This document shows, piece by piece, positions 54,792 through 63,587 of a stretch of DNA of 64,000 nucleotides. This stretch comes from Variovorax jilinensis (GTDB lineage Bacteria; Pseudomonadota; Gammaproteobacteria; Burkholderiales; Burkholderiaceae_C). Each line of letters opens with the position of its first letter. Within the stretch, counting starts at the first letter, position 1. The translations under genes and the position numbers were made by a program. The notes below the pieces were generated by a model. That model ran no database searches, was not told the origin of the DNA, and saw only the letters and a program-made list of their open reading frames with translations. The stretch spans positions 1-64,000 of the forward strand of contig NZ_JASZYQ010000008.1 of the NCBI RefSeq assembly GCF_030316885.1. The letters are read 5' to 3'.

Positions 54792-56513
54792 TCAGCGGAT
54801 TCGAGTTCCGTAGGCCGTTGCAAGCATGCCCAACATAGTCCGATTTGCTCTGCGTTGCTCAACACGCTCCTCGGTCTTTTCCTTGGCCAGCGCCAGACCC
54901 CCTGCCCCCACTGCGGCCACAAGGGGCACTACGGAAGCCGATTGACCAAGCGCTGCGGCGAGAGTTGGCATGAACAATAGTGCGGCGCCAGCGGCTGCTC
55001 CCCCCAGCATGCCGACACCGGCGCCCCAGGTCTTTGGCGCGTACTTGTCCTGGAGGTCCCGGATGGCCTTCTTCTGCCGGTCAACCATGGTTTTGAGCCC
55101 ATGATTTAGTTCGCGGACTACTGCGTCGAGGCTCATAAGGTCAGCTGCGGCCAATTGGGCCGTGAACTTCTTGAGCTCTTCACGGAACATGGTGTGTTCC
55201 ATGTTGGTTCGAAGCTCAACTAATCCAGCCACCGGGATATTGCTCAGCCAGCCCAGGCTGTCATCCTGCAAGGCACGAAGGGTCGACAAGGCGTGCTTCG
55301 GCAACACCTGTTCGTTGACCAAGTCGCGAGCGAGAGCTTTCGAGCACATATCAAAGTAGTGCCATTGGACGGGTGACACCAAAAGTGGTTGCGCTTGGCG
55401 ACCTTGCGCGTTCGCCAATAGGTGAAACACCGGACGAATCCGAGAGATGGTGTCCATCAGGACCAACGCTGCCGGCGGCATCCGGGTCATTTCCGTCCAA
55501 CGGTCGGGGTGTTCATGGCCTTTCAAATTGGCCAGGTGGAGGCTAATCGCGTCCTGCCATCTGTACGTTGCCGAAGGGTCACCTCCTAGAGGCACGAATA
55601 GACGCTTCTGCATGGCAGCCTGCAAGAAGGCCTCCTCGTGCCCCCTGACATAGCTCGCGACATCGTCGATGGATCCCATGGTCCCAGCGCAAGCGGGCGC
55701 CAGAACCTTCAGGCCGAGTTCTGCGAGCCAAACTTTCGTGACGACATCGTGGCGCTCGAAGGACTTCTCAAAACTAGGAAAGACGAAAACGACGGGAGTC
55801 TTCAGCCCGGCATTGACCAAAGGTTCTAGCGCAAGGAGATGGTATAGGGTGTGGGCAAGCTGCACATGAGGTGCAATCAAGTCGCGACTTTCCGTCAATA
55901 TCGAATGTACCGGGTCAGCAATTAGCTGCGTATCCACATAAAGACCCGCAGTGCGAACACCCGAAAGGCTCGCTGCGCTGAACTGCCTCTGCCCCCCCAC
56001 CACCGACTTCATTCCTCCAAACGAAGTGGCGGCGCGCACCAAGTTAAGGTCGTTCCCCTTGTAAAAGGCTAGGAGCTCGTCAACTGCCTTGTTTACAGCT
56101 CGAGCGAGGGTCACGTGGTCCGAAATGCTGAGCTCCCTCATTCGTCGGTCGATTTGCTCGAATGTCGTGTACTCAGGAGCGGTGCCAGTCAATGCGGAAA
56201 ACAGCCGACCGAAAAGGTGAAAGAGTTCCGTCTGCGCGGCAAGCGCGTCAAACGACTCGTTCGCTGGAGGCTCGGAGGCTGATGGGGTGCTCGCTTGTTG
56301 AGTGTCAACATACTCGTAGGCGGCCGCGGCGGCTCTGGCAGTAGGCGCAGTCAGGGCCCAAACCAGCACCAGACCCGTCGGACCTCGCGGAGCTGAGACG
56401 AGCTCCTTTGCCCACGCATGGTCTGCTCCATGTACAACGAGCGTCCCGGCTCGTATTGAGTCCGCGATGAGTGTTGCTCGGCGAGCCGCTTCGTGCGCCG
56501 GTGTGGATTCCAC
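54792..56513 (-). CDS. Unknown 573-residue protein with C-terminal hydrophobic segments
   Basis: Start GTG at 56513, set by a perfect AAGGAGG seven bases upstream. No family is recognised. Order of features: a helical N-terminus (HEAARRATLIADSIRAG) with alternating hydrophobic strands (TLVVHGAD, GLVLVWALTAP), a low-complexity linker near 75-90, a long helical middle with a strand-like VVFVFPSFEKSFERHD segment, a charged coiled-coil-like stretch (REELKKFTAQLAAADL, KTMVDRQKKAIRDLQDKY), then Gly/Ala-rich hydrophobic segments (about 515-555) and a charged tail (KEKTEERVEQRRANR). It lies beside a dead integrase, with less GC-biased codons than the flanks, so it looks acquired. A membrane-acting accessory or defence role is speculative. 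Confidence 0.75.
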   Translation of the reverse strand: MESTPAHEAARRATLIADSIRAGTLVVHGADHAWAKELVSAPRGPTGLVLVWALTAPTARAAAAAYEYVDTQQASTPSASEPPANESFDALAAQTELFHLFGRLFSALTGTAPEYTTFEQIDRRMRELSISDHVTLARAVNKAVDELLAFYKGNDLNLVRAATSFGGMKSVVGGQRQFSAASLSGVRTAGLYVDTQLIADPVHSILTESRDLIAPHVQLAHTLYHLLALEPLVNAGLKTPVVFVFPSFEKSFERHDVVTKVWLAELGLKVLAPACAGTMGSIDDVASYVRGHEEAFLQAAMQKRLFVPLGGDPSATYRWQDAISLHLANLKGHEHPDRWTEMTRMPPAALVLMDTISRIRPVFHLLANAQGRQAQPLLVSPVQWHYFDMCSKALARDLVNEQVLPKHALSTLRALQDDSLGWLSNIPVAGLVELRTNMEHTMFREELKKFTAQLAAADLMSLDAVVRELNHGLKTMVDRQKKAIRDLQDKYAPKTWGAGVGMLGGAAAGAALLFMPTLAAALGQSASVVPLVAAVGAGGLALAKEKTEERVEQRRANRTMLGMLATAYGTRIR

Positions 56514-56520
56514 GCTTCTG

Positions 56521-56527
56521 CCTCCTT
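56521..56527 (-). promoter_or_regulatory. Strong ribosome binding site for the unknown 573-residue protein
   Basis: AAGGAGG seven bases before GTG 56513. It defines the start and shows that the gene is built for efficient translation. Confidence 0.7.
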
Positions 56528-56847
56528 TCGACAGCTTCGCCTCGGCATCTTCTCTCAAGCCGCCTTCGACTTCAAGGGCGGCGGTCGGCATGCAGGTGGC
56601 CAACCTGCGGCTTGGCAAATCCGCCGCAAGGCGCGGAACGGGCGGGTGCTCGGCGGGAGGAGTTGACCAAAGCGTCGCGAGCCTTCGCCTAGGTCAGAAT
56701 GCGAATCCTGCCTGACGCTGAGGGGGTGTGCACCAGCTTCGGGTTGCGAGATCTGAGCTCGTCCTGAGGCAGACATCAAGGACAGTTCGATACGATGACG
56801 GCAGCCGCATATCAGGACCGTCAGGCAACTTCAAGGAAGTTGGACTG

Positions 56848-58044
56848 ATGCCCCAAAAAAAAGGAGACACCCTCTTGAACTGCAAAGTCCTGGATTCAGT
56901 GTTGCAGCAGGCCGTTGATGCGCAGGCGCTGGTGGGCGCATCGTATGCAGTAATTCTCGAAGGCAAGGTCATAGCACGCCATTGGGTGGGCCATGCGGAC
57001 CGCGAAGCCGGCGTCTTGCTTCGCTCGGACCACCTGTTCCGCGCGTTCTCGAACACCAAGCTCGTGACCAGCATCGCGGCATTGCAGTTGCACGAACAGG
57101 GCCTCTTCGACTTTGACGATCCGGTGGGCGACTACTTACCGGCGCTGCAAGAACTCCGGGTGCTGAAACCCGGCGCTGTGTCACTGGACGACACGGAGCC
57201 GGCCCGTGAACCTGTTCGCATCCGGCACCTTCTCACGCACACAGCCGGCTTCACTTACGGCTTTCTCGACCCAACGGCGCCGATCGCGAAAGCCTACGCT
57301 CAAGCCGGGATGGCCGACCCGACGGTTTCCCTGGAAGAGCAGATCGCGCGACTCGCGCACCTCCCTTTGTTGTTCCAGCCAGGAACCCGCTGGAATTACT
57401 CCGTCGCAACCGACGTGGTCGGGCGACTGGTCGAGGTTCTCTCGGGATCGGCACTGGACCGCTACTTCGAGCGCCATGTGTTCCGGCCTGCAGGCATGAC
57501 GGACACCGGATTCACCGTTCCGACGCAGCACGCGACGCGCCTTGCGGCGCTCTATGTCGGCGACCTTGCGACTCCGCTGAAGCCAGGCCTGGCGCGCGCC
57601 GATCGATTGATGCATCCAGGCGCTTACCTCGTGCCGCAGGCAAGGCTGAACCCGGGTGGCGGGCTGGTGACGTCATTGGACGACTACACCCGGCTGCTGC
57701 AGATTCTGCTGCGCGGCGGAGCACCATTGCTGCAACCAGAGTCCATGCGTCTTGTTGAGCAGAACCAACTCCCCGACGGCATGTGGATCCAGTTCCCCGG
57801 TTCCCCGATGATCAAAGGCCGCGGCCACAGTTTCGTCTCGTCGGTCACGGTCGATTCCTTCGAGGGCGAGCCGAACAGCCGGCCTGGCGACCTGCAGTGG
57901 GGCGGCCTTGCTGGCACGCACTGGTTCTACTCTCCGCGCGAACGCCTTGGCGCCGTACTGATGACCCAGCGCTACATGGGGTTCGGACTGCCATTCTGGT
58001 CGGAGTTCAAACAAGCGGTGCGCGCCTCAGGCCAAAGGGTCTGA
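56848..58044 (+). CDS. Serine hydrolase, class C beta-lactamase fold (EstB-like)
   Basis: About 398 residues from ATG 56848. A TTG at 56875 with AAGGAG eight bases upstream is an equally good start and would remove an odd nine-residue leader. The Ser-x-x-Lys nucleophile motif is SNTKLVTS, Tyr-x-x is YSVATDVVG, and the third motif region reads GGLAGTHWFYSP. HLLTHTAGFTYG is typical. There is no signal peptide, so it is probably a cytoplasmic esterase or lactonase rather than a secreted beta-lactamase. It is next to, but not co-oriented with, the unknown gene. Substrate unknown. Confidence 0.85.
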   Translation: MPQKKGDTLLNCKVLDSVLQQAVDAQALVGASYAVILEGKVIARHWVGHADREAGVLLRSDHLFRAFSNTKLVTSIAALQLHEQGLFDFDDPVGDYLPALQELRVLKPGAVSLDDTEPAREPVRIRHLLTHTAGFTYGFLDPTAPIAKAYAQAGMADPTVSLEEQIARLAHLPLLFQPGTRWNYSVATDVVGRLVEVLSGSALDRYFERHVFRPAGMTDTGFTVPTQHATRLAALYVGDLATPLKPGLARADRLMHPGAYLVPQARLNPGGGLVTSLDDYTRLLQILLRGGAPLLQPESMRLVEQNQLPDGMWIQFPGSPMIKGRGHSFVSSVTVDSFEGEPNSRPGDLQWGGLAGTHWFYSPRERLGAVLMTQRYMGFGLPFWSEFKQAVRASGQRV

Positions 58045-58435
58045 GCCTAACTTGAATGTCTACTACTGGCCGACCACGGTAGCACGCGAGCATAGGACCG
58101 GCTTCCGCTCCTGCTACGAAGCGGCGGTTGCATGGTTGTCGTCGGCCTGAAACTGGTTGCAGCCAGTCGCCATTCGCGGCGGAACGACGGCACCCTCCGG
58201 AAGCCGTCCTTGGCGCTTCTCTGGTTAGCCGTAAGCTCTTCGCCGGAACCTGACCTTGCTTTCGTTCGACGACGATCGAGCCGCCTAAGGCTCGTGTGCA
58301 CGGCTGCTTTCAGAACCTGCCAACAGCCGCTTCGGGTCCACCGAGCCCCTCGGCTTCTCGGTGTTCAACTGATAGTGCGGCTCCGAGTCACGGCTGCGGC
58401 AGGCTGCCAGAGCCGCCCATGGAAAACGCTTTGAC
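58045..58435. other. Intergenic region with repeat copy
   Basis: 391 bases between the serine hydrolase and the convergent alcohol dehydrogenase. It holds the second copy of the 18-bp repeat (58152-58169). No gene or clear terminator was found. Confidence 0.4.
58152..58169. repeat. 18-bp repeat, copy 2
   Basis: Identical to 51617-51634, followed by GCCATTCGCGGCGG. The two copies bracket the IS remnant, the frameshifted genes and the unknown 573-residue gene. Confidence 0.55.
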
Positions 58436-59545
58436 TCACTCGAACACGATCACGCCACGCGCATTGCGCCCGTTGGCAAGGTCGTCGAAGGCCTGGGGTG
58501 CCTCGTCGATGCGATAGCGCCGCGTGATGAGTTCGTCGAGCTTGAGCTTGCCGGCCTGATAGAGCCCGAGCAGGCGAGGAAAGTCGTGCCGCGGGCGGGT
58601 CGAGCCGTAGTAGCTGCCTTTGAGCGTCTTCTCTTCCAGCGCGAAGCTGGCGGTCTTCAGCGTCGTGATGTCAGCGGGGCCGGCCAGGCCCACCACCACC
58701 GCGGTACCGCCCTTGCGCAGGCAACCGTAAGCCTGAGCCACGATCTCGCCATGGCCCACGCATTCGAACGCATAGTCTGCGCCGCCGCCGGTCAGCTTGC
58801 GCAGCGCCTTCACCACGTTCTCGCTCTCGGAGGCGTCCAGCACATGCGTGGCGCCGAAGGTCCGGGCCAGCTCGAGCTTGGAGGCGAGCATGTCGACCGC
58901 CACGATCATGGTGGCACCCGCGTTTTGGCAGCCTTGGATGACCGACAGGCCGACGCCGCCGGCCCCGAACACCACGCAGATCGACCCGGGCTCGACCTTG
59001 GCGGTGTTGCAGGCCGCGCCCCAGCCGGTCATCACGCCGCAGCCGATGAGTGCGCAGCGGTCGAGCGGCACGCCGGCCGCAACCTGGATCACGTTGTTCT
59101 TGTGCAGCGTGGCGTATTCGGCCATGACGCCGCAGCCGCCCATGGCGTTGAGGGGCTTGCCGTTCTCGTCGAAGGTGCGCGGCTTGCCACCGGGAAGCGT
59201 GTAGGGCGTGGTGTTGCCTGTATCGCAGAGGTTGGGCTTGCCGCTGGCGCAATAGCGGCAGGCGCCACAACTGTTGACGAAGCAGCTGATGACGGTATCG
59301 CCCACTTTCAGTTCGGTCACGCCTTCGCCCACCTGGCAGACCACGCCGGCACCCTCGTGGCCCAGGATCACGGGCGCGGGCAGCGGCAGCGTGCCGTTCG
59401 TCACCGACAAGTCGCTGTGGCAGACGCCGCATGCGCCGACCTTGATCATCACCTCGTGCGGCCCGGGCGCATGCACCACGATGTCTTCCACCTTCACGGC
59501 GCCGCCATCGGCGCGGTAGACGACGGCCTTCGATTTCATGTCCAT
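58436..59545 (-). CDS. Zinc-dependent alcohol dehydrogenase (MDR family)
   Basis: A 369-residue MDR protein. The start is the ATG at 59545, with an AGAGG site. Catalytic zinc ligands are GVCHSDL and GHEGAG, and the structural zinc lobe is C-x2-C-x2-C-x7-C (CGACRYCASGKPNLC). The cofactor loop is FGAGGVGLSVIQG followed by VAVDMLASKLELA, indicating NAD(H) preference. The length and a class III-like core suggest primary or aryl alcohols. It lies 38 bases after the aldehyde dehydrogenase gene on the same strand, so the pair probably converts an alcohol to an acid via the aldehyde. Confidence 0.92.
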   Translation of the reverse strand: MDMKSKAVVYRADGGAVKVEDIVVHAPGPHEVMIKVGACGVCHSDLSVTNGTLPLPAPVILGHEGAGVVCQVGEGVTELKVGDTVISCFVNSCGACRYCASGKPNLCDTGNTTPYTLPGGKPRTFDENGKPLNAMGGCGVMAEYATLHKNNVIQVAAGVPLDRCALIGCGVMTGWGAACNTAKVEPGSICVVFGAGGVGLSVIQGCQNAGATMIVAVDMLASKLELARTFGATHVLDASESENVVKALRKLTGGGADYAFECVGHGEIVAQAYGCLRKGGTAVVVGLAGPADITTLKTASFALEEKTLKGSYYGSTRPRHDFPRLLGLYQAGKLKLDELITRRYRIDEAPQAFDDLANGRNARGVIVFE

Positions 59546-59583
59546 GGTTGCTTGCCTCTTCGGATTGATGAATACGGGCACGA

Positions 59584-60987
59584 TCAGCCGACGAGGGTCT
59601 GAACCGCGGTGTACGCCAGGAGCCCCTCGACGCCGTTTTCGACGCCCAGGCCTGATTGCTTGCGGCCGGCGAACGGGACCTGCGGGTCCAGCAGGTGCAA
59701 TGCATTGATCCACACGGTGCCGGCTTCCAGGCGCGCGGCCACGGCGCGCGCAGCCTCGACATCGTTGCTCCACACCAAGGCCCCCAGGCCATATTCGGTG
59801 GCATTGGCCCGCTGTACGGCTTCATCCACGCTTGCGTAGCGCAGCAGCGGAACCACGGGCCCGAATGGCTCTTCCTGCACGATGCGCGAATCCTCGGGCG
59901 GATTGTCCAGCACCGTGGGCGGGATGAAGTAGCCCGGACCCGCGGGTATGTCGCCGCCGGCCAGGAAGCGGTGGCCGCTGGCACGGCAGTCCTCGATGAG
60001 CGACTTCACCCGCTCGTATTGCTGACGGTTCTGGATCGGGCCGATCGTCACGCCTTCCTCCGTCCCCGGACCCATCCGGGTTGCCCGGGCTGCTTCGGCG
60101 AAAGCGGTGGCAAACCGGTCGTAGATGGATTCGTGCACGTAGATGCGCTTGGCCGCGATGCAGACCTGGCCCGAGTTGAGGAAGGCACCCATGAACAGCC
60201 GGCGAGCGGTCTTCACAGGGTCGGCATCGGGCAGCACGACAGCAGCATCGTTTCCACCCAGCTCCAGCGTGAGGTGCTTGAGCGTGGGCGCGGCCGATGC
60301 CATGACGCGCCGGCCGGTTGCGGTGGAGCCCGTGAAGCCCACCTTGGCAATGCCTGGATGCGCGGTAATCATGGGCCCCAGCGCATCGCCGCCTGTGAGC
60401 ACGTTGAGCACGCCGGGCGGAAAAAGGTCGGCGGCCAGTTCGCCGAGCCGCAAGGTGGCCAGCGGCGTGAAGGGCGAGGGCTTGAGGATCAGCGTGTTGC
60501 CCGCCAGCAAGGCCGGGCCCAGCTTCATCGCCGCCAGCGTCAACGGGAAGTTCCACGGCGCTATCGCCGCCACTACGCCCAGCGGCACCCGCCGGGTGGT
60601 CCATCGAACGCCCTGCGCGTCGATGCGCTCGGTCATCGGGAGGACCAGTTGTGCGGTGCCGCGGAGCCAGTGCACGGTGGTCGACACCTCGGCCTTGGCC
60701 ATCGGCAGCGGCCGACCTTGCTCCTGCGTGATCAGCAAAGCCAGTTCGTCGGCGTGCGCCTTGATTCGGGCAGCCAGCGCCAGGAGGCGTTCGGCGCGCT
60801 GCGCGTACGGCGTGTCGCGCCAACCCGGGAAGGCCGAGCGCGCCGCCTGCACGGTGGCGTCGAGAAGCTCGGCCGTGCAGTCGGGCACCCGGGCGATCTC
60901 CTTTTCGGTGGCCGGGTCCAGCACGGGCAGGGTGGCCGGCAAGTCCAGCAGTCGGCCATTGGAAAGCATGCGATAGGCGAGGGTCAT
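59584..60987 (-). CDS. NAD(P)+-dependent aldehyde dehydrogenase
   Basis: A 467-residue protein from ATG 60987; upstream in-frame sequence is not protein-like. Motifs: IAPWNFPLTLAAMKLGPALLAGN, GFTGSTATGRRV, ELGGNDAAVVL (general-base Glu) and the catalytic Cys in FLNSGQVCIAAKRIY, then EEPFGPVVPLL. It resembles the succinate-semialdehyde/benzaldehyde dehydrogenase group. It is first in a two-gene operon with the alcohol dehydrogenase and divergent from the acyl-CoA dehydrogenase gene 220 bases away, which suggests shared control of a catabolic pathway. Confidence 0.92.
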   Translation of the reverse strand: MTLAYRMLSNGRLLDLPATLPVLDPATEKEIARVPDCTAELLDATVQAARSAFPGWRDTPYAQRAERLLALAARIKAHADELALLITQEQGRPLPMAKAEVSTTVHWLRGTAQLVLPMTERIDAQGVRWTTRRVPLGVVAAIAPWNFPLTLAAMKLGPALLAGNTLILKPSPFTPLATLRLGELAADLFPPGVLNVLTGGDALGPMITAHPGIAKVGFTGSTATGRRVMASAAPTLKHLTLELGGNDAAVVLPDADPVKTARRLFMGAFLNSGQVCIAAKRIYVHESIYDRFATAFAEAARATRMGPGTEEGVTIGPIQNRQQYERVKSLIEDCRASGHRFLAGGDIPAGPGYFIPPTVLDNPPEDSRIVQEEPFGPVVPLLRYASVDEAVQRANATEYGLGALVWSNDVEAARAVAARLEAGTVWINALHLLDPQVPFAGRKQSGLGVENGVEGLLAYTAVQTLVG

Positions 60988-61196
60988 GCGAGAGACGTCC
61001 AGAGCAAAGGCGCCAGTGGATCGCAAGGCCGGTTGCAGGCATCCACCCGAGCCGGGGGGTAGGGCGCACCCGGGGCGCGAGCATCGGCAGGCGGGGCCAC
61101 CCACACCGGGTGGTGATCGCCTGGGCGTCGGCTCCAAGAATCCATGCATCGACCGGCAGGGGTGCCCGCAAGACGCCGCCCGCTGCTCCAACCATC

Positions 61197-61201
61197 AGGA
61201 G
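61197..61201 (+). promoter_or_regulatory. Ribosome binding site for the TTG start of acyl-CoA dehydrogenase
   Basis: AGGAG six bases before TTG 61208. It supports a TTG start that agrees with the family N-terminus. Confidence 0.6.
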
Positions 61202-61207
61202 ACCGCC

Positions 61208-62347
61208 TTGGACATTCAACGCAACGTGTTTCGCGAGGACCACGAAATGCTGCGCGAGACCGCGCGGCGCTTCTTCGAGCGCGAATGCCTGCCGCGCCAG
61301 GCGCAGTGGGACGCGGACGGCCGCACCGATCGCGAAACCTGGCTGAAGGCCGGGCGCGAGGGCCTGCTGTGCGTGACCGTGCCCGAGGAATACGGCGGCG
61401 GTGGTGGCGACTTCGGCCACTCGGCCGTGCTGGCCGAAGAGCTGCACCGCTCGGGCGTGTCGGGCTTCAGCCTCTCGGTGCATTCGGACATCACCGCGCC
61501 CTACATCGTGCGCTTCGGCTCCGACGAGCAGAAGAAGCGCTGGCTGCCCGGGATCTGCCGCGGCGAGACCATCATGGCCATCGCAATGACCGAGCCGGGC
61601 ACGGGCAGCGACCTGAAGTCGGTACGCACCACGGCCGTTCGCGACGGCAACGAGTGGGTCATCAACGGCAGCAAGACCTTCATCAGCAACGGCCTCAACT
61701 GCGACATGGTGCTGGTGGCCTGCAAGACCGATCCGTCGGCCGGGGCCAAGGGCGTGAGCCTGATCATGGTGGAGACCGGGCGTCCGGGCTTTCGTCGCGG
61801 GCGCAAGCTCGAAAAGGTGGGCCAGCCGGCCGCCGACACCACCGAGATGTTCTTCGACAACGTGCGCGTGCCGCTGGACAACCTGCTCGGAGAAGAGAAC
61901 AAGGGCTTCGCCTACCTGATGCAGGAGCTGGCCCAGGAGCGGCTGATCATCGCCGTGTACTGCACCGCCAAGCTCGAACGCCTGCTGGAGCAGACCATCG
62001 CGTACGTGAAGGAACGCAAGGTGTTCGGGCAGACCGTGTGGGACTTCCAGAACACCAAGTTCAAGCTGGCCGACATCAAGACGCAGGCCGTGGCCGCGCG
62101 CACGCTGGTGGACCACTACATCGCCGAGCACACGCGGCGCCGCATCACCGTGCAGGAAGCGGCCATCGCCAAGCTGTTCGCCACCGAGACCCTGTGGAAG
62201 TGCATCGACGAGATGGTGCAGCTGCACGGCGGCTACGGCTACATGCTGGAGTACCCCATTGCCCGCGCCTTCTGCGACTACCGCATCGCACGCGTGTTCG
62301 GCGGCACCAGCGAGGTCCAGCGCGACCTCATCTCGCGCAGGCTCTGA
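61208..62347 (+). CDS. Acyl-CoA dehydrogenase
   Basis: A 379-residue flavoprotein. The TTG start at 61208 has AGGAG upstream and gives the usual DIQRNVFREDHEMLRETARRF N-terminus; further upstream the frame is not protein-like. FAD signature AMTEPGTGSDLKSVRTTA, substrate-base region near QLHGGYGYMLEYPIARAFCDYR and final GGTSEVQRDLISRRL. The Glu of the short-chain class is expected in the LHGGYGY-type C-terminal motif. It oxidises an acyl-CoA at the alpha-beta bond and donates electrons to ETF. Next in the operon is the thiolase-like gene 40 bases downstream. Confidence 0.93.
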   Translation: MDIQRNVFREDHEMLRETARRFFERECLPRQAQWDADGRTDRETWLKAGREGLLCVTVPEEYGGGGGDFGHSAVLAEELHRSGVSGFSLSVHSDITAPYIVRFGSDEQKKRWLPGICRGETIMAIAMTEPGTGSDLKSVRTTAVRDGNEWVINGSKTFISNGLNCDMVLVACKTDPSAGAKGVSLIMVETGRPGFRRGRKLEKVGQPAADTTEMFFDNVRVPLDNLLGEENKGFAYLMQELAQERLIIAVYCTAKLERLLEQTIAYVKERKVFGQTVWDFQNTKFKLADIKTQAVAARTLVDHYIAEHTRRRITVQEAAIAKLFATETLWKCIDEMVQLHGGYGYMLEYPIARAFCDYRIARVFGGTSEVQRDLISRRL

Positions 62348-62387
62348 GCGCGCCCTGAATCCATCCCCCATTGAAGAAAGAACAGCG

Positions 62388-63575
62388 ATGACTGAAAAGG
62401 TGCTGGTGGCCGGTGTCGGCATGATTCCCTTCGCCAAGCCCGGCGCGAGCCTGAGCTACACGCAAATGGGCGCCGAGGCGGTGCGCCGCGCGCTCGAAGA
62501 CGCAGGCATCGCCTACGACGCGGTGCAGGAGGCCTACGCCGGCTACGTCTACGGCGACTCCACCTGCGGCCAGACCGCGCTGTACGAAGTCGGCATGACC
62601 GGCATCCCGGTGGTCAACGTCAACAACAACTGCTCGACCGGCTCCACCGCATTGTTCCTCGCGCGCAAGGCCATCGAGTCCGGCTCGGCCGATTGCGTGC
62701 TGGCGGTGGGATTCGAGCAGATGCAGGCCGGCGCGCTCAAGTCGCACTGGAGCGACCGCCCCGTGACGCGCGAGCGCTTCATGCCGGTGCTGCGCGGCCT
62801 GACGGCCGACATGGGCGACATGCCGCAGGCCGTGCGCACCTTCGTCGGTGCCGGCCGCGAGCACATGGAGCGCTACGGAACCCGCATGGAGACCTTCGCC
62901 GCCGTGCGCGCCAAGGCCAGCCGCCATGCCGCCAACAACCCGCTGGCGCTGTTTCGCAAGGTCGTCTCCACCGAGGACGTGATGAACGACACCGTGCTCT
63001 TTCCCGGGGTGATGACCCGCCTCATGGCTTGCCCGCCCACGTGCGGCGGGGCCGCGGCGATTTTGGTGTCGGAGCGCTTTGCCAGGAAGCACGGCCTGCG
63101 CACCGACGTGCAGATCAAGGCCCAGGCCATGACCACGGACCCGAAGCAATCCTTCGAGCCGCCGTCGATGCTGAGCTGGGTCGGCACCCACATGACGACC
63201 CAGGCCGCCGGCATGGTCTACGAGAAGGCCGGCGTGGGTCCCCAGGACATCGACGTGTGCGAGTTGCACGACTGCTTCGCGCAGAACGAGGTCATCAGCT
63301 ACGAGGCGCTGGGCTTCTGCCCCGAAGGCGGCGCGGAGAAGTTCGTGGCCGATGGCGACAACACCTACGGCGGCCAAGTGGTCGTCAACCCATCGGGCGG
63401 CCTGCTCTCCAAGGGCCACCCGCTCGGGGCGACGGGCCTGGCGCAGTGCTACGAGCTCACGCACCAGCTGCGCGGCAGCGCCGAGCAGCGCCAGGTGCCC
63501 GGCGCGCGGCTGGCATTGGCCCACAACGTCGGCCTGGGCGGTGCCTGCGTGGTCACGTTGTACGGCAGGAACTGA
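62388..63575 (+). CDS. Thiolase-family protein (SCP-x/lipid-transfer-associated type)
   Basis: A 395-residue thiolase-fold protein. The nucleophilic Cys is in NVNNNCSTGSTALFLA (about residue 83). HDCFAQNEVISYEALGFCPEG and NPSGGLLSKGHPLGATGLAQCYEL carry the catalytic His residues, and the C-terminal Cys loop reads HNVGLGGACVVTLY. This matches the SCP2/lipid-transfer-like thiolase group found in steroid, terpenoid and branched acyl-CoA degradation. It cleaves a 3-ketoacyl-CoA or has a related aldolase role. It lies between two acyl-CoA dehydrogenase genes in one operon. Confidence 0.9.
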   Translation: MTEKVLVAGVGMIPFAKPGASLSYTQMGAEAVRRALEDAGIAYDAVQEAYAGYVYGDSTCGQTALYEVGMTGIPVVNVNNNCSTGSTALFLARKAIESGSADCVLAVGFEQMQAGALKSHWSDRPVTRERFMPVLRGLTADMGDMPQAVRTFVGAGREHMERYGTRMETFAAVRAKASRHAANNPLALFRKVVSTEDVMNDTVLFPGVMTRLMACPPTCGGAAAILVSERFARKHGLRTDVQIKAQAMTTDPKQSFEPPSMLSWVGTHMTTQAAGMVYEKAGVGPQDIDVCELHDCFAQNEVISYEALGFCPEGGAEKFVADGDNTYGGQVVVNPSGGLLSKGHPLGATGLAQCYELTHQLRGSAEQRQVPGARLALAHNVGLGGACVVTLYGRN

Positions 63576-63587
63576 GGCGGCCCGGCC

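Noticed and set aside
59822..62437. An 871-codon minus-strand frame
   Set aside because: It overlaps intact acyl-CoA dehydrogenase and aldehyde dehydrogenase genes and carries no motif of its own; an artefact of high GC.
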